Of a DNA stretch of 20,707 bases, positions 1 through 7,286 are shown in pieces (the first letter of the stretch is position 1; every line of letters starts with the position of its first letter). The stretch comes from Bacteroidales bacterium. Lineage in GTDB: Bacteria > Bacteroidota > Bacteroidia > Bacteroidales > VadinHA17. The translations under genes were made by a program, and so were the position numbers. The stretch is taken from the NCBI GenBank assembly GCA_012514255.1, contig JAAZAP010000043.1:1-20707 (forward strand), given 5' to 3'. Below the pieces are notes generated by a model. That model had not been told where the DNA came from. It saw nothing but the letters and a program-made list of their open reading frames with translations, and did not search any database.

Positions 1-11
1 AAAAACAGATT

Positions 12-1718
12 ATGAAAAATTTCACCAGACTTTTTGTCATTCTGCTTGCTGCTGTACTGATGTCAGGTTGCAGCAGTCTCGACAAGATGAAGAGAAACGC
101 CAATCTCGTCACGTATGAGATTACTCCCAAGGTTCTTGAAGCTCATGCAGGAATCGTTGATGCTCAGCTTAAAGCCACCTATCCGGAGAAGTATTTTGAC
201 AAGAATACCACGCTGAAGATTACTCCCGTTCTGGTTTATGAAGGTGGTGAAACACCATTTGATGAACTGCTCTTTACCCAGGGAGAAAAAGTTCTTGCAA
301 ACAACAAGACTGTTGCATGGACAGGCGGCTCCGCCAACTGGTCAGGTGATGTCAACTACATACCTGAGATGAAGGTCTCCGAGTTCCTTCTTCGTATTGA
401 CGCAGAAAGAAAAGGCAAGACCCTTTCCTTTGATCCCATCAAGCTGGCTGACGGCGTGATTGCCACTTCAACTCTGGCTGAGATCCATCCAATGCCGATG
501 TCACTCAAGGACAACTACCAGCGTATTGTTCCCGAGCAGAAGATAGCTGATATTCTTTATAACATCAATCAGGCGAATATCAGGTCCTCTGAGCTCAAAT
601 CTGCTGACATCCAGGCTCTCAAGGATTATGTTGCCCTTGTTATGGAGAATGAGAGGATGGAGGTCAAAGGTGTTACCAACAGCTCTTATGCTTCTCCTGA
701 TGGCCCGCTTAGTCTTAACGAGAGACTGTCTGTTCAGAGGAGTAAGGCTGCAGACAAATATCTCCAGAAGGAGTATGGCAAGATCCCCGAACTGGTTGAG
801 CTCTTTAGCACCCAGACCACCGCTGAAGACTGGGAAGGTTTCAAGGCACTGGTTCAGGAGTCTTCAATTGCTGACAAGGAACTTATCCTGAGAGTGCTCT
901 CAATGTACCAGGATCCCGTTGTTCGCGAGCAGGAGATCAAGAACATGTCTACTGCCTATGAAGCACTGGCGAAGGATATCCTTCCGCAACTCAGGAGGTC
1001 AAAACTGATTGTTGACGTTAACCTGATCGGCCTCAATGATGAGGAGATCCTTGCTACCATCAAGAGTGATCCGTCATCACTCAGCCTTGAGCAGCTGCTC
1101 TACGCCGGCACTCTGACTGAGGATCCTGCAGAGGTTCTCAAGTACTACCAGCTGGCCGCCGAGAAGGAACCCAAGTGCTATCGCGCATGGAATAATATCG
1201 GATGGACACTCCTGGAGATGGGCAAGACAGAAGAGGCTATGGAAGCCCTTGAGAAAGCCAAGGCTCTCAAATATGATGACACAGTGAAGAATAACCTGGG
1301 CTTTGCCGCTCTTCTCAGTGGTGACATCAAGGCTGCAGCTGAATACTTCAACTCAATGTCAGCCGCTACCCCCGAATCAAAATTCGGACTGGGTACCATC
1401 GCCATCACAGAAGGCAAGTATGACCAGGCTGTCAACCTCCTTGGTGACACACCTACAATGAACCTGGCTCTTGCACAGCTTCTGAAGGGAGACCTCAACA
1501 AGGCAAAAACAACCATGGAATCAGTTGAACCATGCAAATGCGGAGCTCCTTCATACCTGAAGGCTGTAATAGCAGCCCGCCTGGATGATAAGGACGGCGT
1601 TATAAACGGCCTCCGCGAAGCTATCGGTTACAACAGTGACTGGAAGAATTATGCTCAGACTGACCTTGAATTTGCCAGGTTCTTTACAGATGACCTGTTC
1701 ATGTCAGTAACGAATTAA
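12..1718 (+). CDS. TPR-repeat lipoprotein with OmpA-like segment
   Basis: Envelope lipoprotein of 568 residues whose exact role I cannot name. A hydrophobic signal peptide ends in the lipobox LMSGC, so Cys20 should be lipidated. Around residues 210-250, YASPDG followed by LNERLSVQRSKAADKYL resembles the part of OmpA-family C-terminal domains where a G/YASPEG turn leads into a helix. From about residue 372 on there are TPR-type helical pairs (for example WNNIGWTLLEMGKTEEAMEAL, about 396-416), and the C-terminus keeps the same helical, Ala/Leu-rich style. The order is lipid anchor, beta-rich N-terminal part, OmpA-like piece, TPR tail. This points to a periplasmic scaffold, probably anchored in the outer membrane. 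The gene starts 12 bases into the window, so its promoter and upstream partners are not visible. It ends at a strong bidirectional terminator. The CDS and lipobox are certain; the domain reading is moderate. Confidence 0.85.
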   Translation: MKNFTRLFVILLAAVLMSGCSSLDKMKRNANLVTYEITPKVLEAHAGIVDAQLKATYPEKYFDKNTTLKITPVLVYEGGETPFDELLFTQGEKVLANNKTVAWTGGSANWSGDVNYIPEMKVSEFLLRIDAERKGKTLSFDPIKLADGVIATSTLAEIHPMPMSLKDNYQRIVPEQKIADILYNINQANIRSSELKSADIQALKDYVALVMENERMEVKGVTNSSYASPDGPLSLNERLSVQRSKAADKYLQKEYGKIPELVELFSTQTTAEDWEGFKALVQESSIADKELILRVLSMYQDPVVREQEIKNMSTAYEALAKDILPQLRRSKLIVDVNLIGLNDEEILATIKSDPSSLSLEQLLYAGTLTEDPAEVLKYYQLAAEKEPKCYRAWNNIGWTLLEMGKTEEAMEALEKAKALKYDDTVKNNLGFAALLSGDIKAAAEYFNSMSAATPESKFGLGTIAITEGKYDQAVNLLGDTPTMNLALAQLLKGDLNKAKTTMESVEPCKCGAPSYLKAVIAARLDDKDGVINGLREAIGYNSDWKNYAQTDLEFARFFTDDLFMSVTN

Positions 1719-1731
1719 TTAAGACTTTCAT

Positions 1732-1769
1732 AAAAAAACCCTGTCAGGTCGCTGGCAGGGTTTTTTTTA
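1732..1769. terminator. Bidirectional rho-independent terminator
   Basis: An A-run, a 9-bp stem (ccctgtcag / ctggcaggg, one G-U wobble) with a 4-nt loop, and a T-run lie exactly between two convergent genes. It works for the TPR lipoprotein on the plus strand (T8 tract at 1761-1768) and for the RNA methyltransferase on the minus strand (A7 at 1732-1738 read as U). The T-run overlaps the methyltransferase stop codon (1767-1769), so the methyltransferase mRNA ends almost directly after its stop. Confidence 0.9.
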
Positions 1770-2297
1770 TCCTTTCCTCCGGCCTGCCAGCTCCCATAGC
1801 ACTATGCCTGCACTGACAGCCACATTGAACGAATGTTTTGTCCCATACTGCGGTATCTCCACACTCAGGTCAGATAACGCAACAACCTCCTCACTCACCC
1901 CTTTTATCTCATGACCGAAGACAAGTGCATACCTCTTCCCGCTTTCCGGTATGAACTGGTAAAGGGGAACAGACTCATCAGTCTGTTCAAGTGCGATGAC
2001 TGAATAACCGTTGCGCTTGAGCTCTCTGACCGCATCGGCACTGTTCTCAAAATATTTCCACTCAACTGACTCAGTGGCTCCCAGCGCAGTCTTGTGTATC
2101 TCCCTGTGCGGCGGCGTGGCCGTAATGCCGCAAAGCCATATGCCTTCAACTAGAAAGGCATCGGCTGTGCGGAATATCGATCCGATATTATTGAGGCTGC
2201 GCACATTGTCCAGCACAATGAGGAAAGGAGCCTTTCCGGAGGCTTTGAAGTCCTTAATACTCTTGCGGTTAAGCTCATCATTCGTCAGTTTCCTCAT
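1767..2297 (-). CDS. SpoU/TrmH-family RNA 2'-O-ribose methyltransferase
   Basis: Cytoplasmic SPOUT-class enzyme that would move a methyl group from S-adenosylmethionine to a ribose 2'-OH in tRNA or rRNA. All three SpoU motifs are visible in 176 residues: motif 1 LDNVRSLNNIGSIFRTADA (29-47, with Asn37 and catalytic-type Arg43), motif 2 ALVFGHEIKGVS (124-135, with Glu130), and motif 3 VEIPQYGTKHSFNVAVSAG (146-164, with Ser156 and Asn158), which forms the trefoil knot and cofactor pocket. There is no N-terminal L30e-like substrate-binding domain as in RlmB, so it is a minimal catalytic-domain protein like TrmL or TrmH. The motifs do not fix the target nucleotide. It is transcribed alone, divergently from sucC and convergent with the lipoprotein gene. 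Confidence 0.9.
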   Translation of the reverse strand: MRKLTNDELNRKSIKDFKASGKAPFLIVLDNVRSLNNIGSIFRTADAFLVEGIWLCGITATPPHREIHKTALGATESVEWKYFENSADAVRELKRNGYSVIALEQTDESVPLYQFIPESGKRYALVFGHEIKGVSEEVVALSDLSVEIPQYGTKHSFNVAVSAGIVLWELAGRRKG

Positions 2298-2397
2298 TCA
2301 GGTAATTTTTGTCGAATTTAATTATAAAAAAGAGTAAATTACATACGTGAATAATACGGCATGTTATTCTGACCTCTTAACTAAACCAGATTCCAAC

Positions 2398-3588
2398 ATG
2401 AATATCCACGAATACCAGGGAAAATCCATTCTGCAGGCACATGGCGTCGCCGTACAGGAAGGATTTGTTGCTGAAACCCCGGAACAGGCCGCAATGGTAG
2501 CTGAAGAGCTGAAAAAAAAGTATGGTACGGAGATTTTTGTCATCAAGGCACAGATACATGCCGGAGGGCGTGGCAAGGGCGGAGGGGTGAAGATTGCCAG
2601 GTCACCTGAAGAGACAGCTGAAGTGGCATCACGCATGCTGGGGATGACCCTGGTAACACCACAGACCGGCGCGGAGGGGAAGGTGGTCCATAAGGTCCTG
2701 GTGGCACGTGATGCCTATTATAAGGGCGAATCAGATATCAGGGAGTTTTACCTCTCTCTTCTGCTTGACCGCAGGAAGGCATCTTTTGTGGTTGTCTACT
2801 CCCCCGAGGGAGGGGTGGATATTGAGGAGGTGGCCTCCCGCAACCCTGAAGCCATCTTTACCGAGGTGGTTGACTCAACCTGCTGTCTACATGAGTTCCA
2901 GATGCGGACCATAGCTTCAAACCTGGGGCTACAGGGCAGGGCATACCGCGAGATGGTTACCTTCCTCCAGGGTCTGTGGGAAGCATTTGTCAATTCTGAT
3001 GCCTCACTGATGGAGATCAATCCGCTCCTTAAGACAAGTGACGACAAAGTGCTGGCTGTTGACTGCAAAGTGATCATTGATGACAATGCACTGTACCGTC
3101 ATCCTGAGCTGGCTGCCATGCGTGACCTGAACGAAGAGGATCCCATTGAGGTAGAAGCCTCACAGAGCAACCTCAACTATGTCAAGCTCGACGGCGATGT
3201 GGGATGCATGGTCAACGGTGCCGGCCTTGCCATGGCTACCATGGACCTCATTCAGCTCTCCGGAGGCAGACCGGCCAACTTCCTTGATGTAGGCGGAGGT
3301 GCCAGTCCACAGACCGTAGAGGCAGGCTTCAGGATTATATTGAAAGATCCCAACGTGAAGGCCATCCTGGTGAATATCTTCGGTGGCATAGTCAGGTGTG
3401 ACCGCGTTGCAGCCGGTATTATAGAAGCGTACAAAACCATCGGTGACATCAGTATCCCGGTGATAATCAGGCTCCAGGGAACCAATGCCGAAGAGGCCAG
3501 GGAGCTGATAGACAACTCCGGACTGAAGGTTATAGCAGCTGCCACCTTCAATGACGCAGCCGCGAAGGTGAGGGCAGTACTGAGCTAG
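2398..3588 (+). CDS. sucC: Succinyl-CoA synthetase beta subunit (ADP/GDP-forming)
   Basis: Beta subunit of succinate-CoA ligase, the TCA-cycle enzyme that couples succinyl-CoA and succinate to nucleoside triphosphate. At 396 residues it is close to the family norm. The N-terminus MNIHEYQGKSIL is the family signature and fixes the start at ATG 2398; an in-frame GTG at 2347 would add 17 unrelated residues. Visible landmarks are the ATP-grasp region (IKAQIHAGGRGKGGGVK), the metal-binding MEINPL and AVDCKV strands, and the C-terminal ligase half with NGAGLAMATMD, LDVGGGA, VNIFGGIVRCD and LQGTN. The alpha subunit, which carries the phosphorylated histidine, is not next to it: priA follows 87 nt downstream. 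A partner sucD must lie elsewhere. Confidence 0.95.
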   Translation: MNIHEYQGKSILQAHGVAVQEGFVAETPEQAAMVAEELKKKYGTEIFVIKAQIHAGGRGKGGGVKIARSPEETAEVASRMLGMTLVTPQTGAEGKVVHKVLVARDAYYKGESDIREFYLSLLLDRRKASFVVVYSPEGGVDIEEVASRNPEAIFTEVVDSTCCLHEFQMRTIASNLGLQGRAYREMVTFLQGLWEAFVNSDASLMEINPLLKTSDDKVLAVDCKVIIDDNALYRHPELAAMRDLNEEDPIEVEASQSNLNYVKLDGDVGCMVNGAGLAMATMDLIQLSGGRPANFLDVGGGASPQTVEAGFRIILKDPNVKAILVNIFGGIVRCDRVAAGIIEAYKTIGDISIPVIIRLQGTNAEEARELIDNSGLKVIAAATFNDAAAKVRAVLS

Positions 3589-3675
3589 AAAGAACCCTTT
3601 CAAACCGTTGATAAATTCATATTGCAGCCTGGGCCTTTCTCCTGGTTTATTCTTAATTTGCCGCTGTTTCATGCC

Positions 3676-5694
3676 ATGAATTCTCTCTACGCTGATATAA
3701 TCATTCCTGTTGCACTGGACGGCCTGTTTACCTACAGAATACCTGAGTCCATGAGGCCGGCTTTGCACAGGGGAAGCCTGGTGACAGTACCCTTCGGAAA
3801 GGGAAGCGAATCAACAGGACTGGTAGTCAGGATACATGATACAGCGCCTCAGGGGATCTCTCTGAAGGAGATAACCGGGCTGCTCCCGGGGGAGGACTCA
3901 GTCAGTGACCGGCTCACTGATTTCCTTCTATGGCTGGCTGATTATTACATGGCATACCCCGGTGAGGTGATGAAAGCTGCCATTCCAGCGGCTGAATACC
4001 TTCCGGGCTGGCCGCTGAAGCGCAGGCGCAGGGAGAAAGAGAGAGAGGAGGAGGGAATCATGATTCCGGAACCACCAGTTGCCCTTAACAATGTCCAGAA
4101 TGAGGCCTGCAACACGATCAGGCAGCTCTTTGCCACACGTGAGACGGTACTCCTTCATGGCGTCACTTCCAGCGGTAAGACAGAGATATATATCCACCTG
4201 ATGACTGAGCAGTTGAAATCAGGGAGGCAGGTGCTGTACATGCTGCCGGAGATAGCCCTGACAACGCAGATCATTGAACGTCTCAGGAAACATTTCGGTG
4301 ACGCCATCGGCGTGTTCCACTCCCGGCTGACACCAGCAGCGCGCCGTGAGGTGTGGAAGGGTGTCAGTGAGGGAAGCCTCAGGGCTGTGCTGGGCGTGAG
4401 ATCATCTCTTTTTCTTCCTTTCAGGGACCTGGGTCTGATCATTGTTGATGAGGAACATGACTCCTCCTACAAGCAGTATGATCCGGCTCCTCGCTATCAC
4501 GCGCGTGACGCGGCCATGATGCTTGCCCGTCTGCATGGCGGTAAAACCCTCCTGGGATCGGCAACACCCTCTCTCGAAAGCTATCATAATGCTCAATCGG
4601 GAAGATATGGGCTCGTTGAGCTGATGACCCGCTATGGCGACGTGCTGTTGCCTGAGATGGTCATCGCTGATACAAGATCTCCCGTAAAAAAGAAAGGCTC
4701 AGCGTCATACTTCACACCCCGCCTTCTGGAGGCGGTGGAGGAGGCCCTCAGCAGGGAGGAGCAGGTAATCCTTTTCCAGAACAGGAGAGGCTTTTCGCCA
4801 TTCCTTATGTGTGCTGATTGTGGCCATGTGCCGGCGTGTACCAACTGCTCGGTGAGTTATACCTACCATAAAAGTATAGGGAGACTGGTCTGCCATTACT
4901 GCGGCAAGAGCGTCAGGGTCCCGGCGGAGTGCCCTGAATGCGGTTCCACAGGCCTCACAACGAGGGGCTTCGGCACCGAGAAGATCGAAGAGGAGATCAG
5001 GCTGCTGTTCCCGTCGGCCCGGGTGGCCCGGATGGATCAGGATACCGTAAGAAACAGAAATGCAGCCTCGGGAATATTGGGTGCCTTCGCCGCAGGCGAG
5101 ACAGACATACTGATCGGTACCCAGATGATCTCCAAGGGGCTTGATTTTGAGAGGCTGACAGTTGTGGGAATCCTCGATGCTGATAGCATGATGCACTTCC
5201 CGGATTTCAGGGCTCATGAGCGGAGCTTCCAGCTAATAGCACAGGTGAGCGGACGGGCAGGGAGGAGGGCCAGAAGAGGTAAGGTGATAATACAGACGGC
5301 TGATCCTGCAAACCCCATCCTGAGGCAGGTGCTGAAAAACGATTTCCGATCAATGAGCGCCTCCCAGCTTGAAGAGAGATATCTCTTCGGCTATCCACCC
5401 TTCGCCAGGATAATCAGGATAGCCATCAAACACCGTGATCTGGAGGAGCTTAATGTTTCCGCAACCAGGCTGGCGGAGAACCTGCGGAGGCATCTCGGCA
5501 ACATAGTGCTGGGCCCCGAGTTCCCGCTGGTGATGCAGGTACAGAAATGGTATATCAAGAACATTATGATAAAGATAGGTGCCGGCCTTTCACAGTCGAA
5601 GGTTAAAGAGATCATACGCCGTGAGACAGAAAACGAACTGAGAGTTCCCGGAAGGGGACTGTTGAAGATACAGGCTGATGTGGACCCTCAGTGA
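3676..5694 (+). CDS. priA: Primosomal replication-restart helicase PriA, compact form
   Basis: Superfamily 2 3'-5' DNA helicase that reloads the replisome at stalled forks. Visible domains: an N-terminal 3'-DNA-binding domain (about 1-105); Walker A GVTSSGKTE (162-170, Lys168); Walker B DEEH (258-261); an eight-cysteine zinc region starting at Cys379 (CADCGHVPACTNC, CHYCGK, CPECG); helicase motifs GTQMISKGLDFERL and QVSGRAGR; and the PriA C-terminal domain. The start at ATG 3676 gives the expected beginning MNSLYADIIIPVALDGLFTY; the longer TTG start at 3622 adds 18 non-conserved residues. The protein has 672 residues, and Walker A lies about 60 residues earlier than in E. coli PriA. Only about 30 residues, rich in Arg and Glu, separate the 3'-binding domain from the helicase core, so the winged-helix domain seems absent. 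The last bases of the gene are duplicated just downstream. Confidence 0.95.
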   Translation: MNSLYADIIIPVALDGLFTYRIPESMRPALHRGSLVTVPFGKGSESTGLVVRIHDTAPQGISLKEITGLLPGEDSVSDRLTDFLLWLADYYMAYPGEVMKAAIPAAEYLPGWPLKRRRREKEREEEGIMIPEPPVALNNVQNEACNTIRQLFATRETVLLHGVTSSGKTEIYIHLMTEQLKSGRQVLYMLPEIALTTQIIERLRKHFGDAIGVFHSRLTPAARREVWKGVSEGSLRAVLGVRSSLFLPFRDLGLIIVDEEHDSSYKQYDPAPRYHARDAAMMLARLHGGKTLLGSATPSLESYHNAQSGRYGLVELMTRYGDVLLPEMVIADTRSPVKKKGSASYFTPRLLEAVEEALSREEQVILFQNRRGFSPFLMCADCGHVPACTNCSVSYTYHKSIGRLVCHYCGKSVRVPAECPECGSTGLTTRGFGTEKIEEEIRLLFPSARVARMDQDTVRNRNAASGILGAFAAGETDILIGTQMISKGLDFERLTVVGILDADSMMHFPDFRAHERSFQLIAQVSGRAGRRARRGKVIIQTADPANPILRQVLKNDFRSMSASQLEERYLFGYPPFARIIRIAIKHRDLEELNVSATRLAENLRRHLGNIVLGPEFPLVMQVQKWYIKNIMIKIGAGLSQSKVKEIIRRETENELRVPGRGLLKIQADVDPQ

Positions 5695-5738
5695 GCTGCT
5701 GCAGATATTGGCCGATACGGACCATCAGTGAACTGCTG
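5677..5738 (+). repeat. Imperfect tandem duplication of the priA 3' end
   Basis: The 25 bases 5677-5701, which include the priA stop TGA at 5692-5694, recur at 5714-5738 with 21 of 25 identical (period 37). The second copy keeps the same TGA and is non-coding. Confidence 0.6.
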
Positions 5739-5768
5739 TTGCCCCTGTCCATTAAAAGCTTATTTTTA
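5739..5768 (+). promoter_or_regulatory. Possible Bacteroidota promoter for the DUF6165-GT9-GH92 operon
   Basis: TTG at 5739-5741, a 19-base spacer, then TATTTTTA at 5761-5768. This matches the Bacteroidota pattern TTTG-N19-TAnnTTTG except for the last base of the -7 box and the first base of the -33 box. It would give a leader of roughly 105 nt before the ATG at 5882. That leader contains a small hairpin (TGAAC...GTTCA, about 5799-5814). The 187-nt gap after priA makes a promoter here plausible; the match alone is weak. Confidence 0.35.
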
Positions 5769-5881
5769 CAGGTTTAAAGCCGGTTGACTGAAGATTGCAT
5801 GAACGGGAGAGTTCACCAATGGAATGGATTATCTGGTTTCATGCAGGTTAGGTTCAACCCAAAAGAACAAATTACAGATTA

Positions 5882-6253
5882 ATGAAAATAGAGGTATCTA
5901 ACGGTGAGATTGCAGACAAGCTGACGATCATTGAGCTCAAGCTCGGCAGGATCACTGACCCTGAGAAGCTCACCAACCTGCGAAAGGAGCATGCCATACT
6001 TGAAAAGGCCCTGGCGGGATTTATGGAGAAGAGTGATCCTCTCTACCAGGAGCTCTACAGGGTTAATTCTGATCTGTGGGAGATAGAGGATCGCATAAGG
6101 GATCTGGAAAGGGAAAAGAATTTCGGTAAGGAATTCATTGAAACGGCAAGGTCAGTCTATTTCAGGAATGATCTTCGTTCAGAGATCAAGAGAAAGATAA
6201 ACATGGTGACCGGGTCAGGACTGATTGAGGAGAAATCTTACGAAAAGTATTGA
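5882..6253 (+). CDS. DUF6165 family protein
   Basis: A small, highly charged, predicted soluble helical protein of 123 residues. The start MKIEVSNGEIADKLTIIELK matches, from memory, the DUF6165 family pattern (VSxGEhxDKhTILEIK). Members have no assigned biochemical function that I know of and are often encoded beside LPS or glycan glycosyltransferases, which is what is seen here: the GT9 gene starts one base after this stop. Residues 20-100 look like a helical hairpin or coiled coil (EKLTNLRKEHAILEKALAGF, then DLWEIEDRIRDLEREKNF). There is no signal peptide or membrane segment. It is probably the first gene of a five-gene operon. By context it may assist the glycosyltransferase; this is inference only. 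Confidence 0.8.
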   Translation: MKIEVSNGEIADKLTIIELKLGRITDPEKLTNLRKEHAILEKALAGFMEKSDPLYQELYRVNSDLWEIEDRIRDLEREKNFGKEFIETARSVYFRNDLRSEIKRKINMVTGSGLIEEKSYEKY

Positions 6254-6254
6254 G

Positions 6255-7286
6255 ATGAGTCTTCTTGTTATACGCACATCATCAATGGGTGATGTGATAA
6301 TGACTCTGCCCCTTCTGCAGTCGTTTGCCTCAGCATATCCGGATAAAGAACTGGTCTTTGTCACCAAAAGGCCTTATGACCATTTTGTCTCCGATATCCC
6401 CGGCATCAGGATTTTCCTCTCCGATCACCACGGCAGGCACAGGGGGCTGCCCGGGCTGTTTCGCCTGTGGAGGGAGCTGCGGGTCCTTTACCATATCACT
6501 GCCGTTGCTGACCTTCATGACGTCATCAGATCAAAGATCGTTCGTACCCTGTTTCGCCTTGACGGCTGCCGTATTGCTGTAACAGACAAGGAACGGACGC
6601 TCCGGCGCAGGCTGGTGCATGGAAGGCTGTCGGCGCCGCTCACACATACCGTTGAGCGTTACAGAGATGCCTTTGCCCGTGCCGGTTACCCGCTGGAGAT
6701 TGTCAGTGGCCCCTGGCTGCAACCTTCACCGGCGGGTGATAAGGAGGCTGCAACACAGACCGAAGGTAAGGTCAGACCGCTGATAGGAGTGGCGCCTCTT
6801 GCCAGACACCGGCTGAAGATGTGGCCGGCAGAGCATATGGAAGCCATGCTCAGGATGCTCTCCGCCCACGGTGATTGCACAATCTTCCTCTTCGGCAGTC
6901 CGGATGAGGCACCTGCAATAAGGGAGATGGCCTCCAGGGTGCCCGGAGCAATACCTGTGGCAGGAACAATAAGCCTTGATGGTGAGATAGCCCTTATCTC
7001 ACAGCTTACCCTGATGTTGGCAATGGACTCCTCCAACATGCATCTCGCTGCCATGCTCGGGGTGGATACCCTCTCCATCTGGGGAGCCACGCATCCGCGT
7101 GCAGGATTCAGCGCGTGGGGCATGCCTGAAGAAAACCAGATACAGATACCCGATACCGAACTCACATGCAGACCATGCACTATCTACGGCAAAGGAGAAT
7201 GCCGGCGTGGTGATCTGGCATGCCTTGAATGGATTACCCCGGAGATGGTGCTTAAAAAAGTACTTGCCAGGCTAAAAAGAGTGTAA
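6255..7286 (+). CDS. GT9 (heptosyltransferase-like) glycosyltransferase
   Basis: GT-B fold glycosyltransferase of family GT9 (the WaaC/WaaF/RfaF type), expected at the inner face of the cytoplasmic membrane adding an ADP-heptose or similar sugar to LPS or lipooligosaccharide. The N-terminus LLVIRTSSMGDVIMTLPLL is the family signature (IRLSSIGDVVLTTP type). The C-terminal donor-binding half shows FLFGSPDE and LAMDSSNMHLAAMLGVDTLSIWG (Asp258 begins DSSNMHLAA), followed by the family's cysteine cluster CRPC...GEC...LAC. The start at ATG 6255 is one base after the DUF6165 stop; an in-frame ATG at 6225 would overlap that gene and precede the signature with unrelated residues. At 343 residues the length is normal. 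The sugar and acceptor cannot be read from sequence. The stop TAA is directly followed by the ATG of the GH92 gene. Confidence 0.9.
   Translation: MSLLVIRTSSMGDVIMTLPLLQSFASAYPDKELVFVTKRPYDHFVSDIPGIRIFLSDHHGRHRGLPGLFRLWRELRVLYHITAVADLHDVIRSKIVRTLFRLDGCRIAVTDKERTLRRRLVHGRLSAPLTHTVERYRDAFARAGYPLEIVSGPWLQPSPAGDKEAATQTEGKVRPLIGVAPLARHRLKMWPAEHMEAMLRMLSAHGDCTIFLFGSPDEAPAIREMASRVPGAIPVAGTISLDGEIALISQLTLMLAMDSSNMHLAAMLGVDTLSIWGATHPRAGFSAWGMPEENQIQIPDTELTCRPCTIYGKGECRRGDLACLEWITPEMVLKKVLARLKRV

Noticed and set aside
2347..2397. GTG-started N-terminal extension of sucC.
   Set aside because: The 17 extra residues are unlike the family, and ATG 2398 gives the canonical start MNIHEYQGK.
3622..3675. TTG-started extension of priA.
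   Set aside because: It adds 18 residues with no match to PriA; ATG 3676 begins the conserved 3'-binding domain.
3160..3768. A 202-codon antisense open frame over the sucC end and the priA start.
   Set aside because: It shadows two well-supported genes and has no recognisable motif. Other long antisense frames (for example over GH92 and DUF362) were rejected for the same reason.
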